Below, piece by piece: positions 34,502-45,533 of a stretch of 64,000 nt of DNA. The first letter of the stretch is position 1. The number at the start of each line of letters is the position of its first letter. Below the pieces are notes generated by a model. The model searched no databases, was not told where the DNA came from, and worked only from the letters and a program-made list of their open reading frames with translations. A program made the position numbers and the translations under genes. This stretch comes from Neurospora crassa OR74A (taxonomy: Eukaryota; Ascomycota; Sordariomycetes; Sordariales; Sordariaceae), in NCBI RefSeq assembly GCF_000182925.2, contig NC_026502.1, forward strand, positions 186,001-250,000, given 5' to 3'.

Positions 34502-37375
34502 ATGTCTGCTCGGCGCTATACCATTGACGAGCTGAAGGAGCTCCACCAGCCTTCCATCGGCAGTGCTGCGCTCAAGTTTTCCGGTAATCCTGAGATTGGT
34601 AAGTACAGTCTTCATTCCCATGGCCCCGCAATCTCTGAACTAACAAGGGGACCTCCAGGAGACATAATCCGAGGCTCAGGAAGCGAATCGTCCGATAACA
34701 AAGCGCATCTGGCCCACAAACCGAGGCACTGGGACGACTCGTCGGTGGCTTCTGAGGAAGTCTTGTTCAAGGGCAACGCCAGCCGTCGCGCTCACCGCGA
34801 GGCAACTCGTGATCCTCACCTCGACAAAGCCCATCACACAGTCCGCGAGCCAAAGCGTGAAGCTACTGCTCACCGTCACATTGCCACTCAAATTATCGAA
34901 GACCCTAACGCTTCAAACGAGGGCGACTGGGTGTACCGCGGCCGCAGCGATTCAGACGTCGCTTCAACTGAACCCATTTCAGCCCCCGGAGGGAAGGTGA
35001 CCCAGGCTAACGAAGGTTTCAAGCGGTTCTACAAGGCCGTTGTGTCACCTACTCACGTCCGGGTTACTGCCGGAGGACGTATTGTTCCCAACACTCGCGG
35101 TCCGCCCTCGCCGACTGCCAAGCGTTCAAAGGAGAGCGGCCTCAATGAGAACCAGGGCCTCTCTGACAAGACAGTGCAGTCCAGTCCGTCGCTGGGCCAA
35201 ATGCCCTTTACTCAACCTTTTCCCGTCATTGCACCATACTTCGCCGGCTGCCCTCCTGGCTTCCAAGCTATTCCCGCTGGCATTCCGTTCATGTCCATGC
35301 CCTACGGTGCACAACTTCCCCCTGGATTCCAGTTCGTGCCTCAGGCTTTCAACTCTACCGGTATGGCCCAGATGCCCCAGAACAACATGGTACACAACAA
35401 AGACGTCAACGGTGCACATTCTGCAGGTTCGCAGGCTCCGACTCCTTCTTTGGGTGACAAGAACGACAAGGTTAAGATCACTCCTCCCGAGTTCTTCGAC
35501 CCGAGCAAGCCTTTCATGTTCAACGGCCAGTATTTCATGCCCACTCCACCTGGTGCAACGGCCAACCAGACGGCTGTGCCTTCCATGGTTGGCGTCCCTT
35601 CTGGTGTGACGGGTATGACTGGACATTTGATGCAGCAATTTCCCGGCAGACCTGGTGGTGTCATGGGCGCCTTCTCCATGCCCAACCAGGCAGTTCAAGG
35701 CTCAACCGGTGCTTCTGGCATCAACTACCAAGGCTACTCGGTTGCCAACTACAAGCCACCTCCCATTCCCCCGGTCATTTCTTCTATCAAACCCAGCGAC
35801 ATCACCAAGAAGCAGATTGCCGGCTTCAAGCAGTCTCTCAAGTACCATGAGGATCAGCTTCAGTACAACCGTCACCAGATTGACGAGAAGGAGATGGAGG
35901 CAGCCATCCACAACTATCGCGATCTCATTCAACGTTTTGAGGTCAAGCTCAAGACCGAGCTCGAGTATGAGCAGTCGGTTCTTGGCCAATCCGAGCCCAA
36001 GGATAATGCCACTACCGGATCTCAAACTCCCAAGGCTTCCAAGATTGCAAGCAAGCCTGCTGTTGCTGCCGACAGAAATCTCTCTCAGCCCATGTCATCT
36101 CTGACCGAAAGCCAGTTGAACTCCAAGTTCAACAACAAGGCTGCCAGTGAATACACTGAGGATGAGGACTCTCAGCCGGATTTGACCCAGCGCAACGACT
36201 ATGGTGAGATCAGGATGAAGTTCGACCCCGAGGACTCCATGACTTTTGAGGAGTTCCAGAAGATGACTGCGAATCTGCCCCCCGCGGCTGCCGCGGCTCC
36301 TGCCTTTTACCCTGGCCGCTTTCGTTCGCTCTCCGAGCTAGAGAGGGCTAGGATGGAATCTGACAGACGCCTGTCTGGCATTCCGGTTGAGGACCCAATT
36401 CCGCCCCCTCCCATCGACTATGTGGAAGGTTCTGAGTCCCATTTTCTCGGCGTTCCCAGCCGCGAGAATCTGAGCTACTTTGGCAGCAAGTCAAGCACAA
36501 CTGCCTCAAACTACGGCGTTCCTTACCTCCTCGGAGCCCTTCCCAAGAACGTTGATTCTCGCAGTGCCACGTCCGAGGATTATGTGTACAGCCGACCCTT
36601 GACCAATGATGAGATTCGTGCTCGCTGGCTTTTCCAAAACAACGCTCCCAAGGATGTCAGCAAGGGCCTCCCCAGATACGATGGCAAGCATTTCTACCCT
36701 GCTGCCTCCTCATCGGTTGCCGAGTCTACTGTCCCCGACAGCCCTCAGATGCGCTCACCTCGTTCTGGCGGTACTGTTAGGCCTGATGAGTACCGTCTCA
36801 CTCGTTCGGATCCCTTCAATCCCAGCAACCCATTTCACAGGGGCGAGCCTGCTTCGACCTTGGGTGACGAGGACGACTATGGTACCAAGGGCTATGATTC
36901 CAGGCTCTACAGTCAGTCCGACAACATTCAGCCTCACATTGAGGGATTCCACTCCCGTGAGCCGACTGCTACCTACGGGTCTCGCGAGAGCAGCCTTGAT
37001 GCTCATTCCATGGCTCTTCAGGACCGTCAGGCAGATAATGTGTCTGGTGGGGCCAAACTCTGGCCGGATATGTTGAAGAAGAGCGGTACCAGCAGTGTCT
37101 TATCCTCGGCCACTGCTACCGGTTGGTTGCCTCAGTACCAGACTTCCACGATGATGTCTTTTCCTCCCAGCAACGATCGTCCGCACAGAGCTGCCCCTTC
37201 CCCGGACAATGATTGCAGTGATGGAGGCGCGCTACTCACTCCTATTCCTGAGAAGCGTGGGGAGAACCGCCCCCTGCAGCATGTCAGCTCTCTGGGCGAT
37301 CAGTTCAAGAACGTCACCATCGAGGCTTCTGATCGCCGTAACATGAACAAGATTCCTGCTCCCTTCAACCTCTAA
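34502..37375 (+). CDS. Large disordered protein with eIF4E-binding-like N-terminus (937 aa)
   Basis: No named orthologue recognised. Exons 34502-34598 and 34659-37375 give 937 aa. The 60-nt intron (GTAAGT donor, GAACTAAC branch, CTCCAG acceptor) is stop-free and a multiple of three, so unspliced reading would silently add 20 residues. The protein starts MSARRYTIDELKELHQP, close to the yeast Caf20 start (KYTIDELFQL) and to the YTxxEL motif of 4E-T, which bind eIF4E. The consensus hydrophobic residue after Leu11 is Lys12 here. Downstream: His/Arg-rich stretches, GDWVYRG, then Pro/Met/Phe-rich low complexity (PYFAGCPPGFQAIPAGIPFM) and a conserved-looking helical segment (SDITKKQIAGFKQSLKYHEDQLQ ... 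NYRDLIQRFEVKL) that may be a coiled coil. After that come long Ser/Asp/Pro-rich regions with Arg/Tyr motifs. Probably a cytoplasmic mRNA-regulation protein, which is inference from the N-terminal motif and overall disorder. Confidence 0.8.
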   Translation: MSARRYTIDELKELHQPSIGSAALKFSGNPEIGKYSLHSHGPAISELTRGPPGDIIRGSGSESSDNKAHLAHKPRHWDDSSVASEEVLFKGNASRRAHREATRDPHLDKAHHTVREPKREATAHRHIATQIIEDPNASNEGDWVYRGRSDSDVASTEPISAPGGKVTQANEGFKRFYKAVVSPTHVRVTAGGRIVPNTRGPPSPTAKRSKESGLNENQGLSDKTVQSSPSLGQMPFTQPFPVIAPYFAGCPPGFQAIPAGIPFMSMPYGAQLPPGFQFVPQAFNSTGMAQMPQNNMVHNKDVNGAHSAGSQAPTPSLGDKNDKVKITPPEFFDPSKPFMFNGQYFMPTPPGATANQTAVPSMVGVPSGVTGMTGHLMQQFPGRPGGVMGAFSMPNQAVQGSTGASGINYQGYSVANYKPPPIPPVISSIKPSDITKKQIAGFKQSLKYHEDQLQYNRHQIDEKEMEAAIHNYRDLIQRFEVKLKTELEYEQSVLGQSEPKDNATTGSQTPKASKIASKPAVAADRNLSQPMSSLTESQLNSKFNNKAASEYTEDEDSQPDLTQRNDYGEIRMKFDPEDSMTFEEFQKMTANLPPAAAAAPAFYPGRFRSLSELERARMESDRRLSGIPVEDPIPPPPIDYVEGSESHFLGVPSRENLSYFGSKSSTTASNYGVPYLLGALPKNVDSRSATSEDYVYSRPLTNDEIRARWLFQNNAPKDVSKGLPRYDGKHFYPAASSSVAESTVPDSPQMRSPRSGGTVRPDEYRLTRSDPFNPSNPFHRGEPASTLGDEDDYGTKGYDSRLYSQSDNIQPHIEGFHSREPTATYGSRESSLDAHSMALQDRQADNVSGGAKLWPDMLKKSGTSSVLSSATATGWLPQYQTSTMMSFPPSNDRPHRAAPSPDNDCSDGGALLTPIPEKRGENRPLQHVSSLGDQFKNVTIEASDRRNMNKIPAPFNL

Positions 37376-38500
37376 GGAGGCGCGGAGGAACCCAGAAATG
37401 CTAGCCAAATGGACAGTCATGGTTATGTAGTATGCCATGGGTCAGGGATCACTATTCTCAGTCTGCAAAAGCGGAAAACACAGATCAAGACCTTTCTTCA
37501 CTGCGCCTGGCCGGAGAGTATGGACCATCTACACAAGAAATGGAAGCATCGACATATGGTTGGAAGCCTGATTCGAACACAAGAACATGGCAAAAAGCCT
37601 TCTGCGAACACACAACTTCATTATTTCTTGTTTCATTATTGCACTACCCACATCAGTTTTATGGCTTTTATGATACGCGGCATAGGCTCTACAGATGAGC
37701 ATGAGTTCCGCGCAGATCCACATTCATAGATGCGTTGTATCAGCATCTTAGTTGAGGGGAACATAAAAGAGAGATAGAGTATCGGGATATGACCGACAGA
37801 TTACGAACTACCAGATCATGTAAAGTAGGGTTAGCATAGCACCGAACAATATTGTAGAACAGAAGCATGGCCAATGCAGTGATTGTGTGATTGATTGTGA
37901 TGGTGTCTGTTATTGTATACGTGGTAGATAAGGTGCACAATGATGCAAGTCATGAATCGCGATCAGGCTCAGTTACGTCCCACAGAAAGATGCTGAATAC
38001 TAGAAGACGGAGGATGGATCTATGGTGAATTCATGAGAATGCAGATTATTCACCGATTGGGACTTAATCACAGGGTACATTTGTCATTGCAAAATTTTTT
38101 GCATCTGGTACCTGAGCATGAATCCCAGAGTGTCCTCATAGCGTCTAGGAATAGTTGCAATATGTTGCTTTTGTAATATCAATATCAAGCTAGTCTAAAC
38201 CAAGAAAATGAAACTTTGCCAGGCGCCATGCTCACTCCCGCTTCCCGAGAATTGGGGAGAGAGAACCGCCTCAATCAGTGAGACTAATTCAGAGTGTTCT
38301 ACCAATTCGTAGTGAAGAAAGCTCATCCTGGGCTTGGTTGGAGGTATATTTGGTGATTAGCACCAGGATGAACGACTACCTGTAGAAAAGCGAGAAGAAC
38401 TCGGTATCAGCAATCATTTCGAGGATGCCAAGTTAGTTCTAGTGGGCGTGAACAAGGTGGCCGCTTTCTAGAAGTCATTATTGTTAATTTCCACCATTCT

Positions 38501-38556
<56 letters not shown>

Positions 38557-39730
38557 TCTGGGTGCCCAATACATGTAACGTAAAGTCACAGTACCGCTGA
38601 GCCTACTTAATACAAGCAGAAGATTCATTTGAAAATGAGTGGAGGGAGGGAGGGATCACATGGGATCGAGGAGAGGAGAGGATGGGAAGTAATAAGTAGA
38701 GATACCTACCTATTATGTTCTGAAGTAGGTAGGTAGGAAGGAAAACACGGATTCAGATTCTCGGAACGTGCGTGGTAACAGGGTGGGAGATGATCATAAG
38801 GTAAATAAAAAAATCGACGAAACTTTTACGTACGGTTTTTTTTTCGCGAGCCAGTGAGCGAGGGAGGACTTTATATCAGATTCCAAACATTGGAGGGGAG
38901 TAACTTCCTTCACTGCAGTGCTGGGAGCTGTTCGGGTAACGAGGTAAATAACGAAGAAGGAGAATAAGAAATAAGAGGGGAAGTGGAAAGTGAGAGAGAT
39001 CAATGTGCTGCTGCACACAGAGCGGCGGAGTGTGTGTGAGTGAGTGACTCCAGCCCCAAGCACAGGTTCATTCATGCTGCTGCCTGCCAGAGCCATACAT
39101 AAATGATGAATAATTCTCTACAAAAGACAAGAAAAAAGAAAAAAAAAACAAAGAGGGGAAAGCAAAAAGGAGACAAAGAGAAGAAGGAAACAAGTTCCGG
39201 ATGAATTGAAGAAGATCAAGAGCACCACCAGATGACCCCGAACCATACATAGGCCCATGGAACTTGCCCGGACGGACGATATTGTCGCTAGAAAAGGGAA
39301 ATAACACTGAATGAAATGCTGACTCTGGAATCTGGACCTGGTGAGAGAAGTAAGGGCGATTCGAGCCGATGTTATGCCGGGTTCTGAATTTCCTCCGAGA
39401 ATCCAACATTCACAACGAAAAATCAAAAAGCCAGGAAGAAGGTTGTGAAGACATCAACAAGGAAAAATTTTATTTTTGCCCAACCCACACAGACACACAC
39501 ACAACGCCGGGGAATATTTCTATCATGAACCCTTTAGATAACCCTCCCAACCACTCCGGCTCACACACACGCACAATGATATTGTTACAAACAGATGGCG
39601 AAACAAAACATGATGACAGATCATGTTCTCTATCCATCAAAAAGGCTTCCTTTCCGATCCAAAAACAAACGCCGATTTTTGTTGTTCTTTCTTTTTTGCT
39701 CGTTCCTCATCGACACTGAACTCCCCCGCT
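37376..39730. other. Convergent intergenic region, 2.4 kb
   Basis: 3' flanks of the gene above (+) and the GTP/GDP carrier gene (-). Contains a long GA array, TAGGTA clusters near 38700-38738 and several A-runs. No coding region supported. Confidence 0.6.
38506..38554. repeat. (GA)n microsatellite, about 49 nt
   Basis: The longest perfect dinucleotide array in the window, about 24 GA units, in convergent intergenic DNA. Confidence 0.93.
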
Positions 39731-41152
39731 TTACTTGCGGAAAGCAATATCAAAGGCAGGAATCAAAGTCTGAGCCAGCCAGAAAGAGAAAACAAGCTTG
39801 GGGCCCGTCATCAAGAGCTTGGGCACCAGACCCTTGAAGAAAGCACCGGCGCCCTCGTTCTTGGCCATGTTGGTCAAGATGCGGAAGCCCGACTCGGGGT
39901 TATCGAAGTTGCGGTTCTGGATACGGGTCTTGATGACGTCGAGGGGAGCCGAGACGACGAGCGAGGCAGAGGCACCAGCAATGGAAGCGACAAAGTTCTG
40001 GAACCACGTCGCCTTGTTGTAGTCGTTCAGACCAAAGAGGAACTCCTTGGCGAAGGCGGAACCGCCAAACAGCGCGAACGAGCCGGGCGCGTTGCGGGCG
40101 GCCGTCCAGCCCCAGCCGCGGTACAAGTTGCCGAAGCCTTCGTCCTTGATGATCTTGAAGACGCCACGGCCCTTGAAGGCCTCGGGGTTGGTCTGGCGCT
40201 TGATCTTGAGGACGTCGAGGGGAAGCAAAACGATCTCGCCAATGCCAATGAGCGAGCCGGCCGTCGAGTGCATGATGGCCTTGCCCGTCTTCTTGCCAAA
40301 GGCGTTCTCAAAGTCCTTGCCGTAGTGGGTGCCGAGGAAGTCGCGGGCAACGGGCTGGCCGCCGTACTTGTAGATGCGCTGGAGAACCTTGTAGCCGGCG
40401 GCGTAGCCGAGACCGGGGAAGAGGGAGACGAACTTGCGACCGAAGGGGGCCTCGGCCTTGTTCTTGAAGATGACCTTGTTAAGCTCGGCGGTGTTGGAGA
40501 TCTGGGCAGACGTGAGTCAGTGGGAGGGTTTTGAAAGTAGTCATCAAGGTGTTGCTTTAAGCAATTGATTGGAGGTGGAAGGAAAGCTACGAACCTTGGT
40601 CTCGTTGGACATCAGACGCTTAGCGATGGTATCGACCTATTGTAACCAGCAAGGTCAGTAGGGTGCTCGTGATATTCGCACTTTCTTGTTACGTGTGTTG
40701 TCCCTCTCTTTGCTTTTCGTCCTGTTCATCCTGTAGAGGAGGACAGCTCCAGCCAGCTACCAATCCAGATCACCAATGCGGTAAACCAAAGCTGCTAGGT
40801 CAGCCATTGGCCTGTCTCGGTAGCATGGCATGGAGCTTCGAGAGCTTCGAGAGCTTCCTTCCTTCTCGCCCGGACTTCTCTGGACAAGAGACTTCGAGAG
40901 GGACCGGTGACAACGAAAGTGACCAGTGTTATAGTGGTACCCGTGAAAACATACAGGATGGAAGATGGCCAACTCGGCGATACCAGCAGAGCCTACATCA
41001 CACACCCAAGGAATCAGCAACATGTTTTCCCCAAACAGCGTTGACAGAACAGACGTCATCCGTCATTGCAGACAGTAGAAAGACATACCGGATCCCAGCA
41101 ACCTAGCCAGGTTGGACTCCTTCTCCGAACGACCAGCAGCAACGGGAGACAT
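39731..41152 (-). CDS. ggc1: Mitochondrial GTP/GDP carrier Ggc1 (SLC25 family)
   Basis: Inner-membrane exchanger of GTP and GDP, needed for mitochondrial nucleic acid and protein synthesis. Exons 41152-41089, 40992-40955, 40636-40595 and 40501-39731 encode 304 aa (yeast Ggc1, 300 aa). Introns: 96, 318 and 93 nt. The start MSPVAAGRSEKESNLARLLGS leads into GSAGIAELAIFHPVDTIAKRLMSN, the first carrier repeat with HPVDTIAKR in the PX[DE]XX[KR] position. The second repeat has LLPLDVLKIKRQ, the third SAPLDVIKTRIQ. The atypical Ggc1 style (Ser/Gly-rich N-terminus, HPVDT) fits this carrier rather than ADP/ATP or phosphate carriers. The pieces in exons 2 and 3 are small (38 and 42 nt) and are fixed by repeat-1 sequence. 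Confidence 0.93.
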
Positions 41153-42180
41153 TTTGTTTTGGTTGTTTGTTGTGGTTTGGTGTTTTAAAGATTAAAAAAA
41201 AAAAAGACGGGATGTATAACCGCTGTGTGAGGGGTTATAAGGGAATTAAAGCTGCAGCAGTGCGTGTGTGCGGGGAGGGAAACTGGCGAAAAAGGATTGC
41301 AGAAGATCGGACTCGAGGAGACGAGGGAAATTGGGAAGAGAAAGGGAATCACGACGGCGGGACGGAAATGAATCACAAGCAGACCACAGTCACAGAGAGA
41401 GAGAGAGAGAAAGGGAGGGAAGACGGGACGGGACGGGGACCGGAAGATAAGAAAACACACGACACAGTACGGCGAGCAAGGTACCACCTCGGACGAGGAA
41501 CGGGGACGGGGACTGGACTGGACTGGACTGGACTGAGTGGGGGAACGGTTGGAGTCACTCAGGTAGCCCAGGTCCAGTAGGTCACTAGGATGATGATGCC
41601 TTTGGTTGACGGGGTCTCGAGTCGTCGGAACTCAACGACCGAATTTTTTTGAAACTTTTTTTTTTTTTTTTCTCCTCGTCCGCGGCGTCCCCCAAGCGCA
41701 GCACCGCAAGCTGCGAAATTTCTCGCGCTAACGAGCTCCGACAGCGGGATTTACGAGTGCAACCCTTGCCAAGCCAAGGCACGCTAGTATTGGTTCAGCC
41801 AATCCGGGGCTTATCGAACACTAGCGCCAGCCTTATCTGAACCACCGACAGTCCGATGCTGGTTTGTTTGTTACTTATGAAGCTTACACTACACTAACTA
41901 AAATACTGTATATATCCCAACATTTCAAGTACTTATCCGAAATATCCTATTCGAACCAGATCACGCATTGGTCAGACATAAAACGCATTGGAAGATTGAT
42001 CCAAAGTCTTCAGCTAACAAACAAGCGTCACCCGAGTGTTTGGCACCAGCAAAGGGGAACACCGTGATCGCACATGTCATTCTTAGTGTATTCTAGATGA
42101 CTGAACTCATAATGATGACCATGTTTTTGTTGTCCATATGCTGAAAACGCTCAGATCATGACATTCTCGTCTTCAAAGAG
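41153..42180. other. ggc1 promoter side / rpc82 3' flank
   Basis: About 1 kb with a GGACT array (41511-41536), a GA run (41396-41410) and a 16-T run (41656-41671). No gene supported. Confidence 0.6.
41511..41536. repeat. (GGACT)n short array
   Basis: About five GGACT units in the ggc1 upstream region, preceded by GGGAC-type runs. Confidence 0.85.
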
Positions 42181-44237
42181 TTAATAGTCCTGTAAAAGAG
42201 CCAAGGTATCATCAATCCGCATCATCTCCGCCATCAGCAACCTCTCGTCCTTCAAGAACTTGGCAAACCTCGCGTACGACTCGTCACGCATCATATCCTT
42301 CTCCTTGCCCTTGACGTTGGTCCGCTTCGCCAGCGACAACACGTCCTTGTCCTTTTGCCGCCGCACCTCCAGCACCTGCAGGCAGTGCACCATGGTTGCG
42401 TAGCATTTGGCAATCAGGCTGCTGTACGCTTGCTCCGTGTCACAGTACCAGAGGAAGATGGACTTTTTCGGGTCGGCCTTGTTGTCGCGCGGCACTTCTT
42501 GCGTATGCGCAAAGCCCACAAGACGCATCTCCAGCATCTTTTGTTGAAGGTCCACCTTGCGCATCAAGCTGAGAGACTGGAGCGCTTGCTCCCCTAGCTT
42601 GCCCTTCGTGCGGAGGATGCGTATCAACCTGAGGCCCTGGCGACCGCTGGTCTGCTCGATGATCGAGTCGAGTTCTGTCGCCCGGAGATTCTCCATTAGA
42701 GGCTTAAAGTCGACCGTCCACTCATCCTCTCCACAGTGACGCACAAAGCCTGGGTGGCCCTCGGCCAACAGCAGGAGATGTTGCCGCAGCTGCTCAGGTC
42801 GGCTCATCCTAGCGACCGGCGCGTCCCCATTTTCCTTCTTGGTGTCCATCTCTTCGTCGCTGTCGCTGTAATCACCATCCTCTTCGTCATCGTCGCTATC
42901 GTCTTGATTCATAAAGGGAATCTTGTCCTTGGGCGCTAAAGGAGTGAGTCTCTCCGCAGCCGATTTCGAAATGGACTTGCTCGGGATCTTGCCGATTCCG
43001 AGTGTGAGATCAATCGAGGTCTTGACCTTATCAAGAATCTCGTTTGTTGTGACCGAGGGCGTCACCTTCTCTTCCGGCGTCAACGCGTCTATGAGCGGGT
43101 CTGATTTGCAGCGCGAAATGTTTTTGGTCAATTGCTTGAGCAGTTGACCGTAAACGTATCCTGTCGTCTCTCCGAGGGTCTCGTTGACATATTGGACAAG
43201 GCGGCGGCTGCGTAGTTCCACTATGCACTTTTCGTAGTTGATGCGGATGACTTGTCGGGGCTGGAGGAAATGGCAAGTTAGTAACACCGAGTGGACCCTT
43301 GTCCCATGGGAAATAACCTACGTCCAACGCCGGATCCAAGTCCTCCTCTTCTTCAGGAGCCCCATTTGTCTCGTTTCCAACAGCCAGCTTCCTTCGCTTG
43401 CTTGCGCCTCCATTCTGAGCCAGCTTGCGCTTAAGAGTCTTGGACTCCTCGCGCACCTTGCGAAGGCCCTCAGCCACTCTCTGTTCAAACTCAATCTTGG
43501 CCTTGGTGCCCTTGATGCCGTTGGAAAAGTACACGTCCATGACCTCTCTGTGGACTTGCTTCTCAATTTCGTGGGCGCTCTGGAAGGTCTTGCTGTGAAT
43601 GACATCGATCAACTCGGCCTCAATGAGTCGGCAAAGCACCGAGTTGAGTTGCGCTTTGCTCTTGATCGCGAGCTCGGGTTTCTTGTCGTTCAGCCATGCG
43701 TCATCGTTGTTGACCTCGTTGATCTTGGCCTGGTAGGCGGCCACCAAGTCGGAGATTCGGGTCTGTCCGAGGAGCAGGAGATTCTGCATGACGTCGCGGC
43801 CGGCGGGGCCGTAGCTGTTGTCCACCATTTCGAGGATCTTGCCGGTGCGCACGAGGTTGTAGGCATATTCGTGATTTACCGAGTATTCGGCCTCGCCCGA
43901 ATTGGCGTCGACGGAGTAGAAGAGGAGGTTGTGTTGTTGGAGGACGCAAAGACCATTTTTGACTTGGCGGGCGCTGAGTTTGGAGAACTGGCTGATGAGG
44001 CGGACCGAGAGCTTTCCTCGTTGGAAAAGAGTCGCATAGACTCTCTGGGGGAGGTGTCAGTATCGATGTGCGTACTCCGGATCGGCATTGGTGGTGGTGA
44101 AACCTACTGCGGGGAGTTGGCCGTAGAGCTCGTCGACAAGAAGAGTGCAGCACTCTGCCTTTTCTTTGATCTGTGGTGGTCATTGGTCAGAAGAGAGCAA
44201 CGAAGAGGAATGAAGGACGAGTACGTACAACTGCCAT
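42181..44237 (-). CDS. rpc82: RNA polymerase III subunit C82 (RPC3)
   Basis: Pol III-specific subunit (C82/RPC62) of the C82-C34-C31 heterotrimer that helps open promoters of tRNA and 5S genes. Exons 44237-44229 (9 nt), 44170-44108, 44044-43322 and 43260-42181 give 624 aa. Introns of 58, 63 and 61 nt, with TACTGAC or TTACTAAC branch sites in the last two. The N-terminus MAVIKEKAECCTLLVDELYGQLPARVYATLFQRGKLS is the first winged-helix-type region, continued by KLSARQVKNGLCVLQQHNLLFYS. Later parts include LLLLGQTRISDLVAAY, a Lys/Arg-rich linker, PRQVIRINYEKCIVELRSRRLVQYV, an acidic DSDDDEEDGDYSDSDEE patch, and a C-terminal helical region (RQGLRLIRILRTKGKL, SLIAKCYATMVHCLQVLEVRR). Length matches fungal orthologues. 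All splices are in phase 0. The 9-nt first coding exon is the least certain part. Confidence 0.92.
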
Positions 44238-45533
44238 GGTGGGCTATCAGATGATGTTTGTTGCCGTTGGTGTCGGTGCTATAGCAACCTAGGATTTGAA
44301 GAAGATGTGGCTCCTAGAGATCCTCTCACTATCTCTAGAGCTTCTGCGGTTACTACCGATATGATGGCATGGGAGATCTCCAGGGTTTGGTGGGGGAAGA
44401 AAAGAAGAGGGCGGTGGAGTCGTGAAATTATATATTAAATTGACATTTGACACTCAGAGAGTCAGTTTTGCATGCGTGGTGGGGGACTACCTGGTGCTGG
44501 CTGTTCTAGTATTCTGTGAGAGATGCGCAAAGTAAATGCAATGCGCCTGCAACAGTTTGGTGGTGAATAGTGTTCGACAGACGGCGGGGAAAACCGAATG
44601 ACAAAATGCTCCAAATTATTTTTTTTTCCGAGTCGCATGCGCGGCGGCGGCAGGGACTCTCCAGGTCCGCGCGTCAATCGCTATGGGCGCGCCAGACCGC
44701 GCTAGGTACCTAGCCCCTGGGGTCCCGTCCACCCGTACGTACGTTGTAGTGTAGTGTACCTTATGTGCAGGAGCTAGAGGTACGTACCTCCACCTTTGCC
44801 TTTGTCAGTACAAGTACCTAAGCCCAACCCACTTTTCCAGAGTTGCCCCGACGGCAATCCCAGGTCCCGTTGAGTCGAGTCGTGCAAGTGAACGACATGA
44901 AGAAATCCATCCGCCCGGCAAACTGACCCAGATCATGATGCTTTTAAAGATGAAACAGCCTTGTCACCTTGTCCTCACCGAACCCGAATCCGGAAACTTC
45001 CATCTGATAAAAGAAGCTTCCATCCTTGGAAGGGGTCGTTCATCCGGCCTGTGATGGGCTTATAGGTATCTACAGGTAGGTAGTGTAGGTAATGTACTTA
45101 TATCCACATCTTCTTGGCTTCCGTCGTCGTTGTCTTCAGCGGATCGCGGGGCATTTGATTCCCTTGCTGCTGCTTCGCGCCCAATGATGAGCTGTGTTTC
45201 ACTGCTGACCACTGAGACCGCTGGGTGATGGCCTGTGCCAGCCCGTCGTGCGGCTCCCGACTCGTGCGTGGCCGGGTGTTCACGCCTTGGGAGCCTCAGC
45301 GCCGGGCGGGCCTGGCAGTGGTCTGCAGCTGGGCAGTGGTCTGTGCCCGGACTGGGCAGCTGCCGGTGCACGTGCAGCCCGGCAACTGGGGCGCTGGTGC
45401 CAGGGAATTTTCGGAGTCGGAATTGCTACACTAAGTATACTGAGAGAGACTACGTGAAGCTCAGTCCTCCCAAGCAGTGCTCGCTGCGCAATCATCTAGA
45501 ACCGTCAATTGGACGACATCGACCCCTCCAACC
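44238..45533. other. Divergent region rpc82 / qcr2, 1.3 kb
   Basis: Promoters of the Pol III subunit gene (-) and the bc1 core 2 gene (+). Contains a perfect 14-bp palindrome GCTAGGTACCTAGC at 44701-44714 and TAGGTA runs near 45066-45090. No gene supported; nearby open frames are GC-rich low complexity. Confidence 0.6.

Noticed and set aside
39623-40534. 303-codon plus-strand open frame
   Set aside because: Antisense to the ggc1 carrier exon 4, whose codon bias leaves the complementary frame open; Val/Gly/Glu-rich translation typical of such shadows.
41940-41970. ATTCGAACC, again tRNA T-loop-like on the minus strand
   Set aside because: Flanking stems do not pair.
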